64,000 nucleotides of DNA. It comes from an uncultured Coriobacteriia bacterium (GTDB lineage Bacteria; Actinomycetota; Coriobacteriia; Coriobacteriales; QAMH01). The notes under the pieces are model-generated. The model saw only the letters and a list, made by a program, of their open reading frames with translations. It ran no database searches and was not told the origin of the DNA. Shown piece after piece: positions 35,066-43,447 of the stretch. The DNA lies in contig CAUHSG010000004.1 in assembly GCA_959608885.1 (NCBI GenBank), forward strand, positions 1-64,000, written 5' to 3'. Numbering within the stretch: position 1 is the first letter of the stretch; every line of letters begins with the position of its first letter. A program made the position numbers and the translations under genes.

Positions 35066-35458
35066 ATGACGCAGGCTCAGGACACCACGCTCGTCGTGCT
35101 CGCGAATGCGTCTCTCGACGTGCGGGTGGCCTCTGCCTTGCAATCCGCCGCGCAGGCGCTCGGCTATGCCGATGGTTGTGCCATCGTGCAGCTCGCTGAT
35201 GTCGATGATCTCAAGCATTTCGTCTTCGAGGTCGACCCCTGGTCGCTCATCGCAATCGATGATGCTTCGATTGGGGCTTTACGCAGGGCTTTCAATTTGA
35301 GCGAACGGGCCTTTTCCGCTGATCTCCCCGCGTACGTCAACGGCTATCGGCTCGTTGCCGTGCCCGAATTTGTCGCCTGCCTTGATGATCCCGAGGCAAA
35401 GCGCATCGCATGGTCGCGCATGCGGGCAGCCGCTCATCCGGGCAATCCGCTCGACTAG
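35066..35458 (+). CDS. conserved-looking protein of unknown function
   Basis: A 130 aa soluble protein. Alternating short hydrophobic strands and helices (TTLVVLANASLD, then ALQSAAQALGYADGCAIVQL, FEVDPWSLIAIDD) suggest an alpha/beta Rossmann-like fold, and DPWSLIAIDDASIGALRRAF is the most distinctive stretch. I cannot assign a family. The ATG at 35066 has no clear ribosome site and may depend on coupling to the gene that ends 7 bp upstream. Confidence 0.6.
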   Translation: MTQAQDTTLVVLANASLDVRVASALQSAAQALGYADGCAIVQLADVDDLKHFVFEVDPWSLIAIDDASIGALRRAFNLSERAFSADLPAYVNGYRLVAVPEFVACLDDPEAKRIAWSRMRAAAHPGNPLD

Positions 35459-35524
35459 ACCAAACGTGGCGTGCATAAGCGCGCATTGTTTGTGCTATCA
35501 TTTCGATTTGCGTCGAATTGGCAC

Positions 35525-35619
35525 GGAGAGCTGGCCGAGTTGGCTGAAGGCGCTCGCCTGCTAAGCGAGTATAGGGTTAGATAGCCCTATCTGGGGTTCG
35601 AATCCCCAGCTCTCCGCCA
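35525..35619 (+). tRNA. tRNA-Ser (anticodon GCT)
   Basis: GGAGAGC pairs with GCTCTCC and the anticodon arm CTCGC-CTGCTAA-GCGAG shows GCT. A long variable arm (TAGGG...CCCTA) marks a class II tRNA, and GTTCGAATCCC is the T arm. CCA is encoded. It reads AGC and AGU codons. A T-run follows at 35625-35630. Confidence 0.95.
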
Positions 35620-35639
35620 GACGCTTTTTTGTTGTCCAG

Positions 35640-35717
35640 AAGAAAGGAACTCTGTGAAACCTCGACCTCACAGTAGTTAGCCTTTCCGGACCTCCTCTTG
35701 GCGGCCCGGTGGGGCCG
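35640..35717 (+). promoter_or_regulatory. structured leader upstream of the magnesium sensor/transporter operon
   Basis: The 190 bp between tRNA-Ser and the MgtE-like gene contains nested inverted repeats. GAAAGG (35642-35647) pairs with CCTTTC (35681-35686) around CTGTGA (35652-35657) and TCACAG (35668-35673). A third GC hairpin follows (CGGCCC 35702-35707 with GGGCCG 35712-35717). This could be a cis-acting RNA that controls the operon. It does not show the conserved core of the M-box magnesium riboswitch as far as I can see. Confidence 0.4.
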
Positions 35718-35809
35718 TCGTTTCGTCACGCATATCAGCATTGCGCGCGGGTCGCACCCGCGTGGTCTCGTCGCGTGGCGCACAGGTACGAATAGAGGAG
35801 TCCACCCGC

Positions 35810-37147
35810 ATGATCTACCTGCGTCAGATTCTCAAGCAGCCCGTCTTCGACAAAGACGGCGAACAAATCGGCGTTATCAGTGACCTGGCCATCGCCACGG
35901 GCGAGGTCTTTCCGCGTGTTACCTCGCTGGCCTTCATCGGTCCGCGTAAGACCCCGTTTATGATTTCGTGGCGTAAGTACGTCGAGTCCTATGACGGTTC
36001 CTGCGTGCGCCTGAACGTGCCGGCATCGGATATCCGCTTTTCGTATCTGCAGCCTGATGAGGTGCTGCTCACGCGCGACTTGCTTGACAAGCAAATCGTC
36101 GACACGCAGGGTATGAAGGTCGTGCGCGTCAACGACCTCAAGCTTTCCGATAGTCCGGCGGGCTTGCGCTTGCTCGGTGCCGAGACGGGCATCCGCGGGC
36201 TGCTCTTTGGCATTTCGCCGCATCTCGAGAAGGCCGTCAACGCCATCGCGACCGCCTTTGGCCATCCGCTTAAGGAACGTCTCATCGCATGGAACTACAT
36301 GGAGCTCATCGAGCGCGACATGTCGCAAATCAAGCTTTCCGTGAGTCACAAGCGTCTGCATGACATGCATCCGGCCGATGTCGCCGACATTATCGAGCAG
36401 CTCGAGCCGCAGCATCGCCAAGCAGTCTTCGATAAGCTCGACGCTGGCCAGGCAGCCGATGCGGTTGCCGAGCTCGAAGACGAGTTCCAGGCTGATGTCA
36501 TCGAGGACATGACCACGAGCCGTGGCGCTGCCGTCCTGAACGAGATGGATCCGGATGACGCCGCCGACATCATCGGCGACCTGCCGTACGACAAGGCCGA
36601 GAAGCTCCTGCGCCTCATGGGCGTCGAGGAGTCGGCTTCGGTGCGCTCGCTGCTCGGCTACAAGGAGGAGACGGCTGGCGGCATCATGACCACCGACTTC
36701 CTCACCGTGAATGATGACCTGACCGTCTCGGACGCCATCGAGGCCATACGTCAGATGGACGAGGACCAGGAGAGCGTCCATTACCTTTACCTCGTGTCCG
36801 ACAACGACGTGCTCACCGGCGTGCTCAGCCTGCGAACGCTCGTCATCGCCAAACCCGAGACGCCGCTCAACGAGCTCTGCACGAAGGAGCTCATCACCGT
36901 ACATCCCGACCTCGACCAGGAGGAGTGTGCGCAGACCATTGCCAAGTACGACCTGCTCGCCATTCCCGTCGTCGACGAGCAGGGCATCATGCTCGGCGTC
37001 GTCACCGTCGACGACGCCATGGACGTCTTGGAGGAAGAGCACGAGGAAGACCTGCAGCAACGCTCCATCTCGAGCCCTTGGGTCATCGGCATCATCGTCA
37101 CGCTCCTCATCGTCATCGGCGTGCTCATCTTCATGCTCAACAGCTAG
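35810..37147 (+). CDS. MgtE N-domain/CBS protein with PRC-barrel domains and one membrane helix
   Basis: A 445 aa protein that looks like the cytoplasmic magnesium sensor of MgtE without the channel. Residues 1-165 hold two PRC-barrel-like domains (PVFDKDGEQIGVISDLAI; KQIVDTQGMKVVRVNDL). Residues about 180-285 are an MgtE-N superhelix (LHDMHPADVADIIEQLEP, FDKLDAGQAADAVAEL). GGIMTTDF begins a pair of CBS domains at about 290-405. A single hydrophobic helix at about 420-442 replaces the five-helix MgtE pore. The ATG at 35810 follows GAGGAG. It lies 11 bp before an Nramp-related transporter, so it probably senses Mg2+ and gates or stabilises that transporter; this is inference. Confidence 0.85.
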   Translation: MIYLRQILKQPVFDKDGEQIGVISDLAIATGEVFPRVTSLAFIGPRKTPFMISWRKYVESYDGSCVRLNVPASDIRFSYLQPDEVLLTRDLLDKQIVDTQGMKVVRVNDLKLSDSPAGLRLLGAETGIRGLLFGISPHLEKAVNAIATAFGHPLKERLIAWNYMELIERDMSQIKLSVSHKRLHDMHPADVADIIEQLEPQHRQAVFDKLDAGQAADAVAELEDEFQADVIEDMTTSRGAAVLNEMDPDDAADIIGDLPYDKAEKLLRLMGVEESASVRSLLGYKEETAGGIMTTDFLTVNDDLTVSDAIEAIRQMDEDQESVHYLYLVSDNDVLTGVLSLRTLVIAKPETPLNELCTKELITVHPDLDQEECAQTIAKYDLLAIPVVDEQGIMLGVVTVDDAMDVLEEEHEEDLQQRSISSPWVIGIIVTLLIVIGVLIFMLNS

Positions 37148-37158
37148 AGGTCGATGCC

Positions 37159-38442
37159 GTGACGAACGAGAAGCTGACAGAGCACAAAGAATTGCAGCAG
37201 GGCCAGTCGGCTCCGCGCAAGAAGAGTCGCGTCCTCATCGTGCTCGCGGCGCTTGGCCCCGGCGTTGTCGCCGCGATGGCGGGCAACGACGCTGGCGGCA
37301 TCTCGACGTACTCGACCATCGGCGCCAAATTCGGCTACGGGACCTTATGGATTATCCCCATCATGATGGTGATGCTCGCCATCGTGCAGGAAGGCGCTTC
37401 GCGTATGGGCGCGGTGACGGGCAAGGGCTTCGCATCGCTCATTCGTGAGCAGTTTGGCGTGCGTCTGACCGCGCTCGCCATGATTGCCGTGCTCATCGAG
37501 AGCGGTGCCGCCACGCTTTCGGAGTTCGCCGGTATCGCCGCCGGCATGGAGCTCTTTGGCGTGAGCAAGTATATCGCGGTTCCCATTGCGGGCGTCGTCG
37601 TGTGGCTGCTCGTCATGGGCGGCAGCTATAAACGTGTCGAGAAGGTATTTCTTGCCATCAGCTGCGTTTTCGTGACGTATATCGTCGCTGCGTTTCTCGC
37701 GCAGCCCAACTGGGGCGAGGTGGGTTTGTCCCTCGTGATTCCCCACTTCGAGAACAATCCGAGCTTCATTAGCCTGGTGATTGCCACTGTGGGCACCACC
37801 ATCGCCCCCTGGATGATCTTCCTGACGCAGAACAACGTCGTGGATAAGGGCGTTACGCCAGACGAGCTTCCGCTCGAGCGCGTCGATGCCATTGGCGGCG
37901 CAATCGTTGCATGTGCGGTTGCGGGCTTCATCATCATCACGACGGGCACCGTCCTGTATCCACAGGGAGTCACCGTGGATAGTGCCGCCGCGGCCGCAAC
38001 GGCACTCACCCCCATCGCCGGGCAATACGCCACGATTCTCTTTGGCGTTGGCCTCGTCGCGGCAAGCTTCCTTGCCGCCTGCGTCGTTCCGCTCGTTGCC
38101 TCGAGTGCCATTTGCGAGGCGTTTGGCTGGGAGCGTGGCGTGGACCGTGGCTGGAATGACGCCCCCGCGTTTCGAGGCATTTACACCGCCATGATTGTCA
38201 TTGGCGTCGTGGTGACGCTCATTCCCGATGTCAGCCTCATCAGCATCATGCTCATCGCGCAGTTCGTCAGCGGCGTGCTGCTGCCGGTGCTGCTCATCTT
38301 CATGGTGCTCATTCTCTCCGATCGTCATGTCATGCGCGCGTACACCAATCGCCGACTGCTCACCGTGCTCATCTGGGTGCTCATCGTGGTAGTCTTCGTG
38401 CTGACGATAGGCTGTCTGGTCATGACCGTACTCGGTTTTTGA
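37159..38442 (+). CDS. Nramp-related (NRMT-like) divalent metal transporter, probably magnesium
   Basis: A 427 aa, 11-helix membrane protein of the SLC11/Nramp superfamily. In the first helix the metal-binding DPGN of Nramp is DAGG (GNDAGGISTYS). In helix six the MPH is APW (TTIAPWMIFLTQ), so the thioether ligand Met is gone. Loss of Asn and Met is the hallmark of Nramp-related Mg2+ transporters (NRMT), structurally described from Eggerthella lenta. They do not discriminate for Mn/Fe but carry Mg2+. The start is GTG at 37159, just after the MgtE-like gene. The pairing with an MgtE-type sensor supports magnesium as the substrate. Confidence 0.88.
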   Translation: MTNEKLTEHKELQQGQSAPRKKSRVLIVLAALGPGVVAAMAGNDAGGISTYSTIGAKFGYGTLWIIPIMMVMLAIVQEGASRMGAVTGKGFASLIREQFGVRLTALAMIAVLIESGAATLSEFAGIAAGMELFGVSKYIAVPIAGVVVWLLVMGGSYKRVEKVFLAISCVFVTYIVAAFLAQPNWGEVGLSLVIPHFENNPSFISLVIATVGTTIAPWMIFLTQNNVVDKGVTPDELPLERVDAIGGAIVACAVAGFIIITTGTVLYPQGVTVDSAAAAATALTPIAGQYATILFGVGLVAASFLAACVVPLVASSAICEAFGWERGVDRGWNDAPAFRGIYTAMIVIGVVVTLIPDVSLISIMLIAQFVSGVLLPVLLIFMVLILSDRHVMRAYTNRRLLTVLIWVLIVVVFVLTIGCLVMTVLGF

Positions 38443-38450
38443 GGTGAGAG

Positions 38451-38684
38451 ATGCGCTGCTGGGAAGACAGGGGCTGTCACGGGGCGATGTCGAAAAATTG
38501 CCCGCATGATGCCACGGGTATCTGCACGCGCGATTGCATCAACACGATTTGCGACCGCAGTTGGTACGAGCGTGCCGATGCGATGGAGATGCTCGATGCC
38601 TATGACGTCGACTTCAGTGTTGCTCGCAAGGAGAATTGCCACAATTGCCGCTTCTTCCTCACGAGAGCACCGAAGATCGCATAG
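38451..38684 (+). CDS. small eight-cysteine protein of unknown function
   Basis: A 77 aa protein with cysteines at 3, 9, 17, 25, 29, 34, 63 and 66; the last two form a CxxC pair (NCHNCRFF). Spacing such as CPHDATGICTRDCINTIC suggests a zinc- or iron-sulfur-binding module. There is no membrane helix. GAGGTGAGAG precedes the ATG, 8 bp after the transporter stop codon, so it belongs to the same operon. I do not recognise a family. Confidence 0.7.
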   Translation: MRCWEDRGCHGAMSKNCPHDATGICTRDCINTICDRSWYERADAMEMLDAYDVDFSVARKENCHNCRFFLTRAPKIA

Positions 38685-38704
38685 CGCATATCGTAAGGCG
38701 CCCC

Positions 38705-39094
38705 CTAGTACCCAGCGTTCGGGCGGTTGTCACTTCCGACGATCGAGTTCACGATGACCGTGACGAGCGAGATGACGATGGACGCCAGGAAGGCGCTGCC
38801 GAACCCCGAAATCCAGAATCCGATGCCAAACAGACCGTTCGCGAGCCATGCTGCCAGGTACAGCATGAGCGTGTTGACGATCAGGTAGAAGATTCCCAAT
38901 GTCAGAACCGATATGGGGAGCGACAGTATCTGCAATATCGGCTTGATGGATATGTTGATGAGCGAGAGTATCAGTGCGAAGATGACGATGCCAATCCATG
39001 CGGAGTTGCCGCCGATGAGCTCAATACCAGGAACGATCCAGACTGCCGCAGCGACGGCGATGGCGGATACGAGCCATCGAATGAGAAACGGCAT
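38705..39094 (-). CDS. small four-helix membrane protein, YvlD / phage-holin-4-like superfamily
   Basis: A 129 aa protein of about four membrane helices (residues about 4-22, 30-50, 55-80, 90-117) containing SLINISIKPILQILSLP and LTLGIFYLIVNTLML, typical of the YvlD-type family. These proteins are called holin-like but are widespread chromosomal membrane proteins of unknown role. The ATG at 39094 follows GGAGGG. The gene lies convergent to the eight-cysteine gene, 20 bp away. Confidence 0.85.
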   Translation of the reverse strand: MPFLIRWLVSAIAVAAAVWIVPGIELIGGNSAWIGIVIFALILSLINISIKPILQILSLPISVLTLGIFYLIVNTLMLYLAAWLANGLFGIGFWISGFGSAFLASIVISLVTVIVNSIVGSDNRPNAGY

Positions 39095-39113
39095 GGCAAT
39101 CCCTCCAATCTCA

Positions 39114-39701
39114 TTATTCGAACACAAGCATAATAGCGCGTAAGTTCACCTCATGAAAGCGAGGGTGCACGCGCTCGCGGATGGCATCTTCAAGCTCCTT
39201 GCGCGTGATGCCGAGCGCGCCGCTCTTAACGGCCGCGGCAAGCAATGCGATGTTGAGCACCTTGGACGATCCCGCCCGCTCGCAGATTGCCGCTCCGTCG
39301 ACTTCGACGAGCCGTGCGTCGGGCAGCGAGCGAAGGCACGCGAGCGCCTCGGAACCATCGTAGTCAATACCCTGCAGAGCTGCGACAGGGGGTTGCGCGG
39401 CTTGCGTATTCACGATGATGGTCCCCCCGGGTGCGAGATAGTCGATGCAGCGCACGGCTTCGCCGGGTTCGAAGGCGATGAGGCAGTCGGCACGGCCCTT
39501 GGGTACGAGCGGGGATTGCGGACGCCCGCCGCGCACGTGACTCGCCACGGAACCGCCACGTTGAGCCATGCCGATGGTCTCGGCGGTCTTCGCGTGCTCG
39601 TCGCGCATGAGCAGTACCTGGGCGATGAGACGCGAAGCGAGCACATTACCTTGCCCGCCCACGCCGCAGATGACGCAGTTGAGTCCGGTGCGCTTACTCA
39701 T
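39114..39701 (-). CDS. iorB: indolepyruvate ferredoxin oxidoreductase, beta subunit
   Basis: The gamma-domain-type subunit of the enzyme that oxidatively decarboxylates aryl-pyruvates to aryl-acetyl-CoA, reducing ferredoxin. The 195 aa protein has CVICGVGGQGNVLASRLIAQV at residues 9-29 and ETIGMAQRGGSVASHVRGG, both characteristic of pyruvate:ferredoxin oxidoreductase gamma domains. It overlaps iorA by eight bases. The pair works in aromatic amino acid fermentation or the reverse synthesis. Confidence 0.94.
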   Translation of the reverse strand: MSKRTGLNCVICGVGGQGNVLASRLIAQVLLMRDEHAKTAETIGMAQRGGSVASHVRGGRPQSPLVPKGRADCLIAFEPGEAVRCIDYLAPGGTIIVNTQAAQPPVAALQGIDYDGSEALACLRSLPDARLVEVDGAAICERAGSSKVLNIALLAAAVKSGALGITRKELEDAIRERVHPRFHEVNLRAIMLVFE

Positions 39702-41619
39702 CGCGGTCCCCTTCCTTCAACGCATCCACGGGGCAGATGTTGCAGCAGAGTCCGCAGCCATAGCACAGCGACTCATCCACGGCCACATGCCCCTCTTCAA
39801 CCACGAGAGCCGGGCAGCCAAGGTGCCTGATGCAGGCACGACAGTCAACGCAGGCGTCATAGTCAATCTTGACGGCTGTGTGTTGGGGTGGCGCAAGGTA
39901 GATGCAGGGCGATTTGAAGACGATGGCACGTACGCCCGTCTTGTCGATGGCGTCGCGCACCGTCTGGGTGGCGAGCTCGTGATCGAGTGGATCGACGATC
40001 GCGTAGTCGACGTTAAGCGCCTCGAGAATGCGGGGAATGCTGAGAGGCTCCACTTCGGCACCCATCATCGTACGGCCCGTACCCGGATGTGGCTGCTGAC
40101 CGGTCATCGCCGTCGTCGAGTTGTCGAGAATGCAGATGATCATGTCGTGCTGGTTATAGACGGCGTTGATAACGCCGGTGATGCCGCTGGCGAAGAAGGT
40201 CGAATCGCCCACGAAGCCAAACGCGAGCGTGTCCGGCTCGATGGTTTCGATGCCCTGCGCGACGGTGATGCCGCCGCCCATGCACAGGCAGGTGTCGACC
40301 ATGTCGAGGGGTGCGGCATTGCCGAGCGTATAGCAGCCGATGTCACCGCAGAAGACAGCCTTGCGTTTGCCTACGGCCCGCTTGACGGCATAGAAGCTCG
40401 CACGGTGCGGGCAGCCTGCGCACAGCACCGGTGGACGTGGCGGCAGCTCGGGTCTGGGACAAGGGGACAGGTCTTTTGTCCCAGTATCGGCTGCTTCGGG
40501 GTCATGTTCCGCAAGCACGTCGCAAATTGCCTCGACGCTCTGTTCACCGGCATAGCCGAAGTAGCCGTCTAGCTTGCCGTGGATGGTGCTGGAAAGATAC
40601 TCGAATCCGCAGAGGAAGTTGAGCTCGCGCTCGATGACGGGGTCGAGCTCCTCGACGCAGATGACCTCGTCAACTGCCTCGAGGAATTCAGTCGCGAGCT
40701 TAGCGGGGAAGGGATAGGGCGTACCGATCTTGAGTACGGGCAGTTCGAGCCCGTGCATCTCGAGGGCCTCCATCACATAGTGATAGGAAACGCCGCCGCA
40801 GGCGATGCCGAGCGCGAAACGTGTCTCGCCACGCTCCTCGAAGGCGCGTCGCGCTTCCTCGCGGCTTGTACCGCTGATTTCGATGCGATTGGGACGGTAG
40901 CCGAAGGAAAGCTCGTCGGCGATGGCTGCCGCGCGCTTCTCGACCTTGCCGTGGTTGAGGTAGCTCGTGCGTGGGAACACGACCCAACGCTGCGTATCTT
41001 TTGTGAAGCCGGTCGGCTCGTGATACCCCCATGCTGCATCATCATCGCCGCGCGTGGGATTCTGGAATGCCGCACCGCAATCGGCTACACCGCCGCGCGT
41101 CTTGACGGTGCCGCAGGCGTGGCTCACGCGCGTGGTGGGGCGTACGATAACGGGTGTATGGTGCTTCTCGGAAAGCTCGAAGGCATCTTGAATCATGCCG
41201 TATGCCTCGCCGGGGCTTGCCGGATCGAAGATGGGAACCTTGGCGAACTGCGCGAAGTTACGCGTATCTTGCTCGGTTTGGCTTGAGATGGGGCCGGGGT
41301 CGTCGGCAACGACGATGACGAGGCCTCCCTCGACGCCGATGTATGAAAGCGTCATGAGCGGGTCGCTCGCGACGTTGAGACCGACCTGCTTCATCGTGAC
41401 GAGCGCTCGTGCACCGGCGTAGGCTGCGCCGGCCGCTGCTTCGATTGCGGCCTTCTCGTTCGTGGACCATTCGACGTGGATGGAGCCGTCGTTGCGCTTG
41501 GCGACGGTCTCGAGCACTTCGGTCGAGGGGGTGCCGGGATATCCACTCACGAAGTTGACGCCTGCATGAATGGCACCGAGTCCCAACGCCTCGTTTCCCA
41601 TGAGCAGTTTGACTGGCAT
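39694..41619 (-). CDS. iorA: indolepyruvate ferredoxin oxidoreductase, alpha subunit
   Basis: The thiamine-diphosphate and ferredoxin-containing subunit (641 aa). Residues about 1-360 form the pyrimidine-binding and transketolase-like part (EALGLGAIHAGVNFVSGYPG, then PSTEVLETV). Residues about 395-570 form the pyrophosphate domain (CAGCPHRASFYAVKR, GDIGCYTLG, GDSTFFASGITG). A two-cluster ferredoxin domain closes the protein, with CVDCRACIRHLGCP and CYGCGLCCNICPVDA. In the linker before CAGCPHR an extra segment TGTKDLSPCPRP corresponds exactly to a type-C palindromic element in the DNA. The gene forms an operon with iorB. Confidence 0.95.
   Translation of the reverse strand: MPVKLLMGNEALGLGAIHAGVNFVSGYPGTPSTEVLETVAKRNDGSIHVEWSTNEKAAIEAAAGAAYAGARALVTMKQVGLNVASDPLMTLSYIGVEGGLVIVVADDPGPISSQTEQDTRNFAQFAKVPIFDPASPGEAYGMIQDAFELSEKHHTPVIVRPTTRVSHACGTVKTRGGVADCGAAFQNPTRGDDDAAWGYHEPTGFTKDTQRWVVFPRTSYLNHGKVEKRAAAIADELSFGYRPNRIEISGTSREEARRAFEERGETRFALGIACGGVSYHYVMEALEMHGLELPVLKIGTPYPFPAKLATEFLEAVDEVICVEELDPVIERELNFLCGFEYLSSTIHGKLDGYFGYAGEQSVEAICDVLAEHDPEAADTGTKDLSPCPRPELPPRPPVLCAGCPHRASFYAVKRAVGKRKAVFCGDIGCYTLGNAAPLDMVDTCLCMGGGITVAQGIETIEPDTLAFGFVGDSTFFASGITGVINAVYNQHDMIICILDNSTTAMTGQQPHPGTGRTMMGAEVEPLSIPRILEALNVDYAIVDPLDHELATQTVRDAIDKTGVRAIVFKSPCIYLAPPQHTAVKIDYDACVDCRACIRHLGCPALVVEEGHVAVDESLCYGCGLCCNICPVDALKEGDRDE
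40454..40484. repeat. type-C palindromic element inside the iorA coding sequence
   Basis: CTGGGACAAGGGGACAGGTC continues TTTTGTCCCAG: arms CTGGGACAA(G) and (T)TTGTCCCAG pair perfectly. It is read through in frame by iorA as TGTKDLSPCP in the interdomain linker. It resembles the intergenic copy at 43813. Confidence 0.85.
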
Positions 41620-41743
41620 GCTATCCCCCGTTCTTGCCTGTGCGGCGGGCCCTTCGTTAGCGCACGCGCGCCGAGTTCATCGCTCGGCGCAATGTGATAC
41701 ATGGTACCATCTATCGCACGTTCCCCTTACCTTGGAGTTTCGT

Positions 41744-43282
41744 ATGGAAATCCGCTATATCGACACGCGCGGCAACGCGCATGAGCCCCTGACCTTCAGC
41801 GAGGCACTTCTCAAGGGAATAGCGCCCGGTGGCGGCCTGTTCGTGCCCGAGCAGGTGCCTTCGATGACACTCGACGAGATAGTCGCGCTCGCCGACATGC
41901 CTTATGCCAAGCGCGCGGCTTTCGTCTATGAACGCTTCGGCGTCGATTTCGATGACGCGAAAACTGACGAGCTCATGCAACGTGCGTATGGCGACAACTT
42001 CGACACACCGGAAATCTGTCCAGTCGTAACGGTGGCCGATGGCATGCACGTGCTCGAGCTGTGGCATGGCCCCACCTGCGCATTCAAGGACATGGCGCTG
42101 CAGTGCCTGCCGGTTTTCTTCTCGGCATGCGTCGACAAGCATCGCGCGGCGGGAGGAGCCGACAACGACTATCTCATCGCCGTGGCTACGAGTGGCGATA
42201 CGGGCAAGGCGGCCCTGCAGGGCTTTGCCGATCGCGATTACATCTCCATCGTCGTCTTCTATCCCGATGGCGGCGTGAGCGATATCCAGTTCAAGCAGAT
42301 GGCCACGCAGGAAGGCAATAACGTCTGCGTATACGGCGTGCGTGGCAATTTCGACGATTGCCAGACGAGCGTCAAGCGCATGTTCGATGACGCTGGCTTC
42401 AACGAGTGCCTGCTCGCCGAGCACAACATCGCGCTATCCTCGGCCAACTCGATTAACTGGGGCAGGCTGCTGCCGCAGGTCGTGTACTACATCAGCGCCT
42501 ATGCCGTCATGGTCAAGAAAGGTGCCGTTGTTGCGGGCGATCCCATCGACGTGACGGTCCCCACCGGCAACTTCGGCAATATTCTCGCGTGCTGGTACGC
42601 CAAGCAGATTGGCGTACCCATCGATCGCATCGTCTGCGCGAGCAATACCAACCGTGTGCTCACCGATTTCATCGAGACGGGTGTCTACGATATCAGCGAT
42701 CGTCCCTTCGTGCTCACGCCGTCGCCTTCGATGGACATCCTCGTCTCGAGCAACCTCGAGCGCCAGCTCTTCGAGCTTACGGGTCGCGATGCCGCATCTA
42801 TCAGGACGTGGATGGATGACTTGCGCGAGAAGCGCCGCTTCGAGCTCGACGCCGATACCTTCGCCGCACTCAGGCAAAACTACTGTGCTGGTTCTATCGA
42901 CAACGAGACGTGTCTGCGGACCATTCACGATGTCTTCGAGCAGCATGACTATCTGCTCGACCCGCATACGGCCGTTGCCTGGAAGGTTGCCGAGCAGCAG
43001 AAGGGCAGCAATCCCATGCTCGTTGCCTCGACGGCCAACTGGGCCAAGTTCGGCAGCAACGTATATCGCGGTCTCACGGGTATCGCGCCGGATGAGCCGC
43101 TACCTGCCGACGTTGCCGAGCTTACCGACGTGCAACTCAACCGCAAGGTCTACGAGATGACGCGCGTTTGCCCCGTCCCGCCGCAGCTCGACGAGCTCGA
43201 CGAGAAGCCCATTCGCTTCGCGACGGTTATTGATGGCGATACGGAGGCAATCGAGAAGGCGGTTACCGACTTCATAGGATAA
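41744..43282 (+). CDS. thrC: threonine synthase
   Basis: Converts O-phosphohomoserine to threonine with pyridoxal phosphate. The 512 aa protein belongs to the long (E. coli ThrC-like) form. It has IRYIDTRGNAHEPLTFSEAL at the start and FVPEQVPSM. The PLP-lysine segment is HGPTCAFKDMALQ (Lys near 117), and VATSGDTGKAALQGF binds the phosphate. NFGNILACWYAKQ is a further family stretch. An upstream extension reaches 41570, but TTGGAG before the ATG at 41744 and the family start favour this one. It is divergent from iorA. Confidence 0.95.
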   Translation: MEIRYIDTRGNAHEPLTFSEALLKGIAPGGGLFVPEQVPSMTLDEIVALADMPYAKRAAFVYERFGVDFDDAKTDELMQRAYGDNFDTPEICPVVTVADGMHVLELWHGPTCAFKDMALQCLPVFFSACVDKHRAAGGADNDYLIAVATSGDTGKAALQGFADRDYISIVVFYPDGGVSDIQFKQMATQEGNNVCVYGVRGNFDDCQTSVKRMFDDAGFNECLLAEHNIALSSANSINWGRLLPQVVYYISAYAVMVKKGAVVAGDPIDVTVPTGNFGNILACWYAKQIGVPIDRIVCASNTNRVLTDFIETGVYDISDRPFVLTPSPSMDILVSSNLERQLFELTGRDAASIRTWMDDLREKRRFELDADTFAALRQNYCAGSIDNETCLRTIHDVFEQHDYLLDPHTAVAWKVAEQQKGSNPMLVASTANWAKFGSNVYRGLTGIAPDEPLPADVAELTDVQLNRKVYEMTRVCPVPPQLDELDEKPIRFATVIDGDTEAIEKAVTDFIG

Positions 43283-43338
43283 ACACGAGCCGAAAATGCT
43301 ATGACCGTTCGCCACCACAAATAGCCTTTGCTCAGCTT

Positions 43339-43398
43339 AATCTTGATATCCGATAAAAATCTTGTTATCCCTTAAATAGCGTTAAAGGTGTTTATCGG
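43339..43398 (+). promoter_or_regulatory. tandem 19-bp repeat and inverted repeat upstream of the ModE-like gene
   Basis: AATCTTGATATCCGATAAA (43339-43357) is followed directly by AATCTTGTTATCCCTTAAA (43358-43376), 16 of 19 bases alike. CCGATAAA (43350-43357) is also mirrored by TTTATCGG (43391-43398). Together they look like an operator region, possibly for the ModE-like regulator itself. Confidence 0.45.
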
Positions 43399-43447
43399 GC
43401 AATTCATCAGTGCGAATCTACAGGACAATTTACCGAGAGGATTCATC

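Noticed and set aside
34560..35619. Genomic island between two tRNA genes
   Set aside because: No integrase, no direct repeat of a tRNA end, and base composition like the neighbours.
35620..35809. M-box (magnesium) or Mn2+ riboswitch
   Set aside because: I looked for the conserved M-box and yybP-ykoY cores and do not see them; it is listed only as a structured leader.
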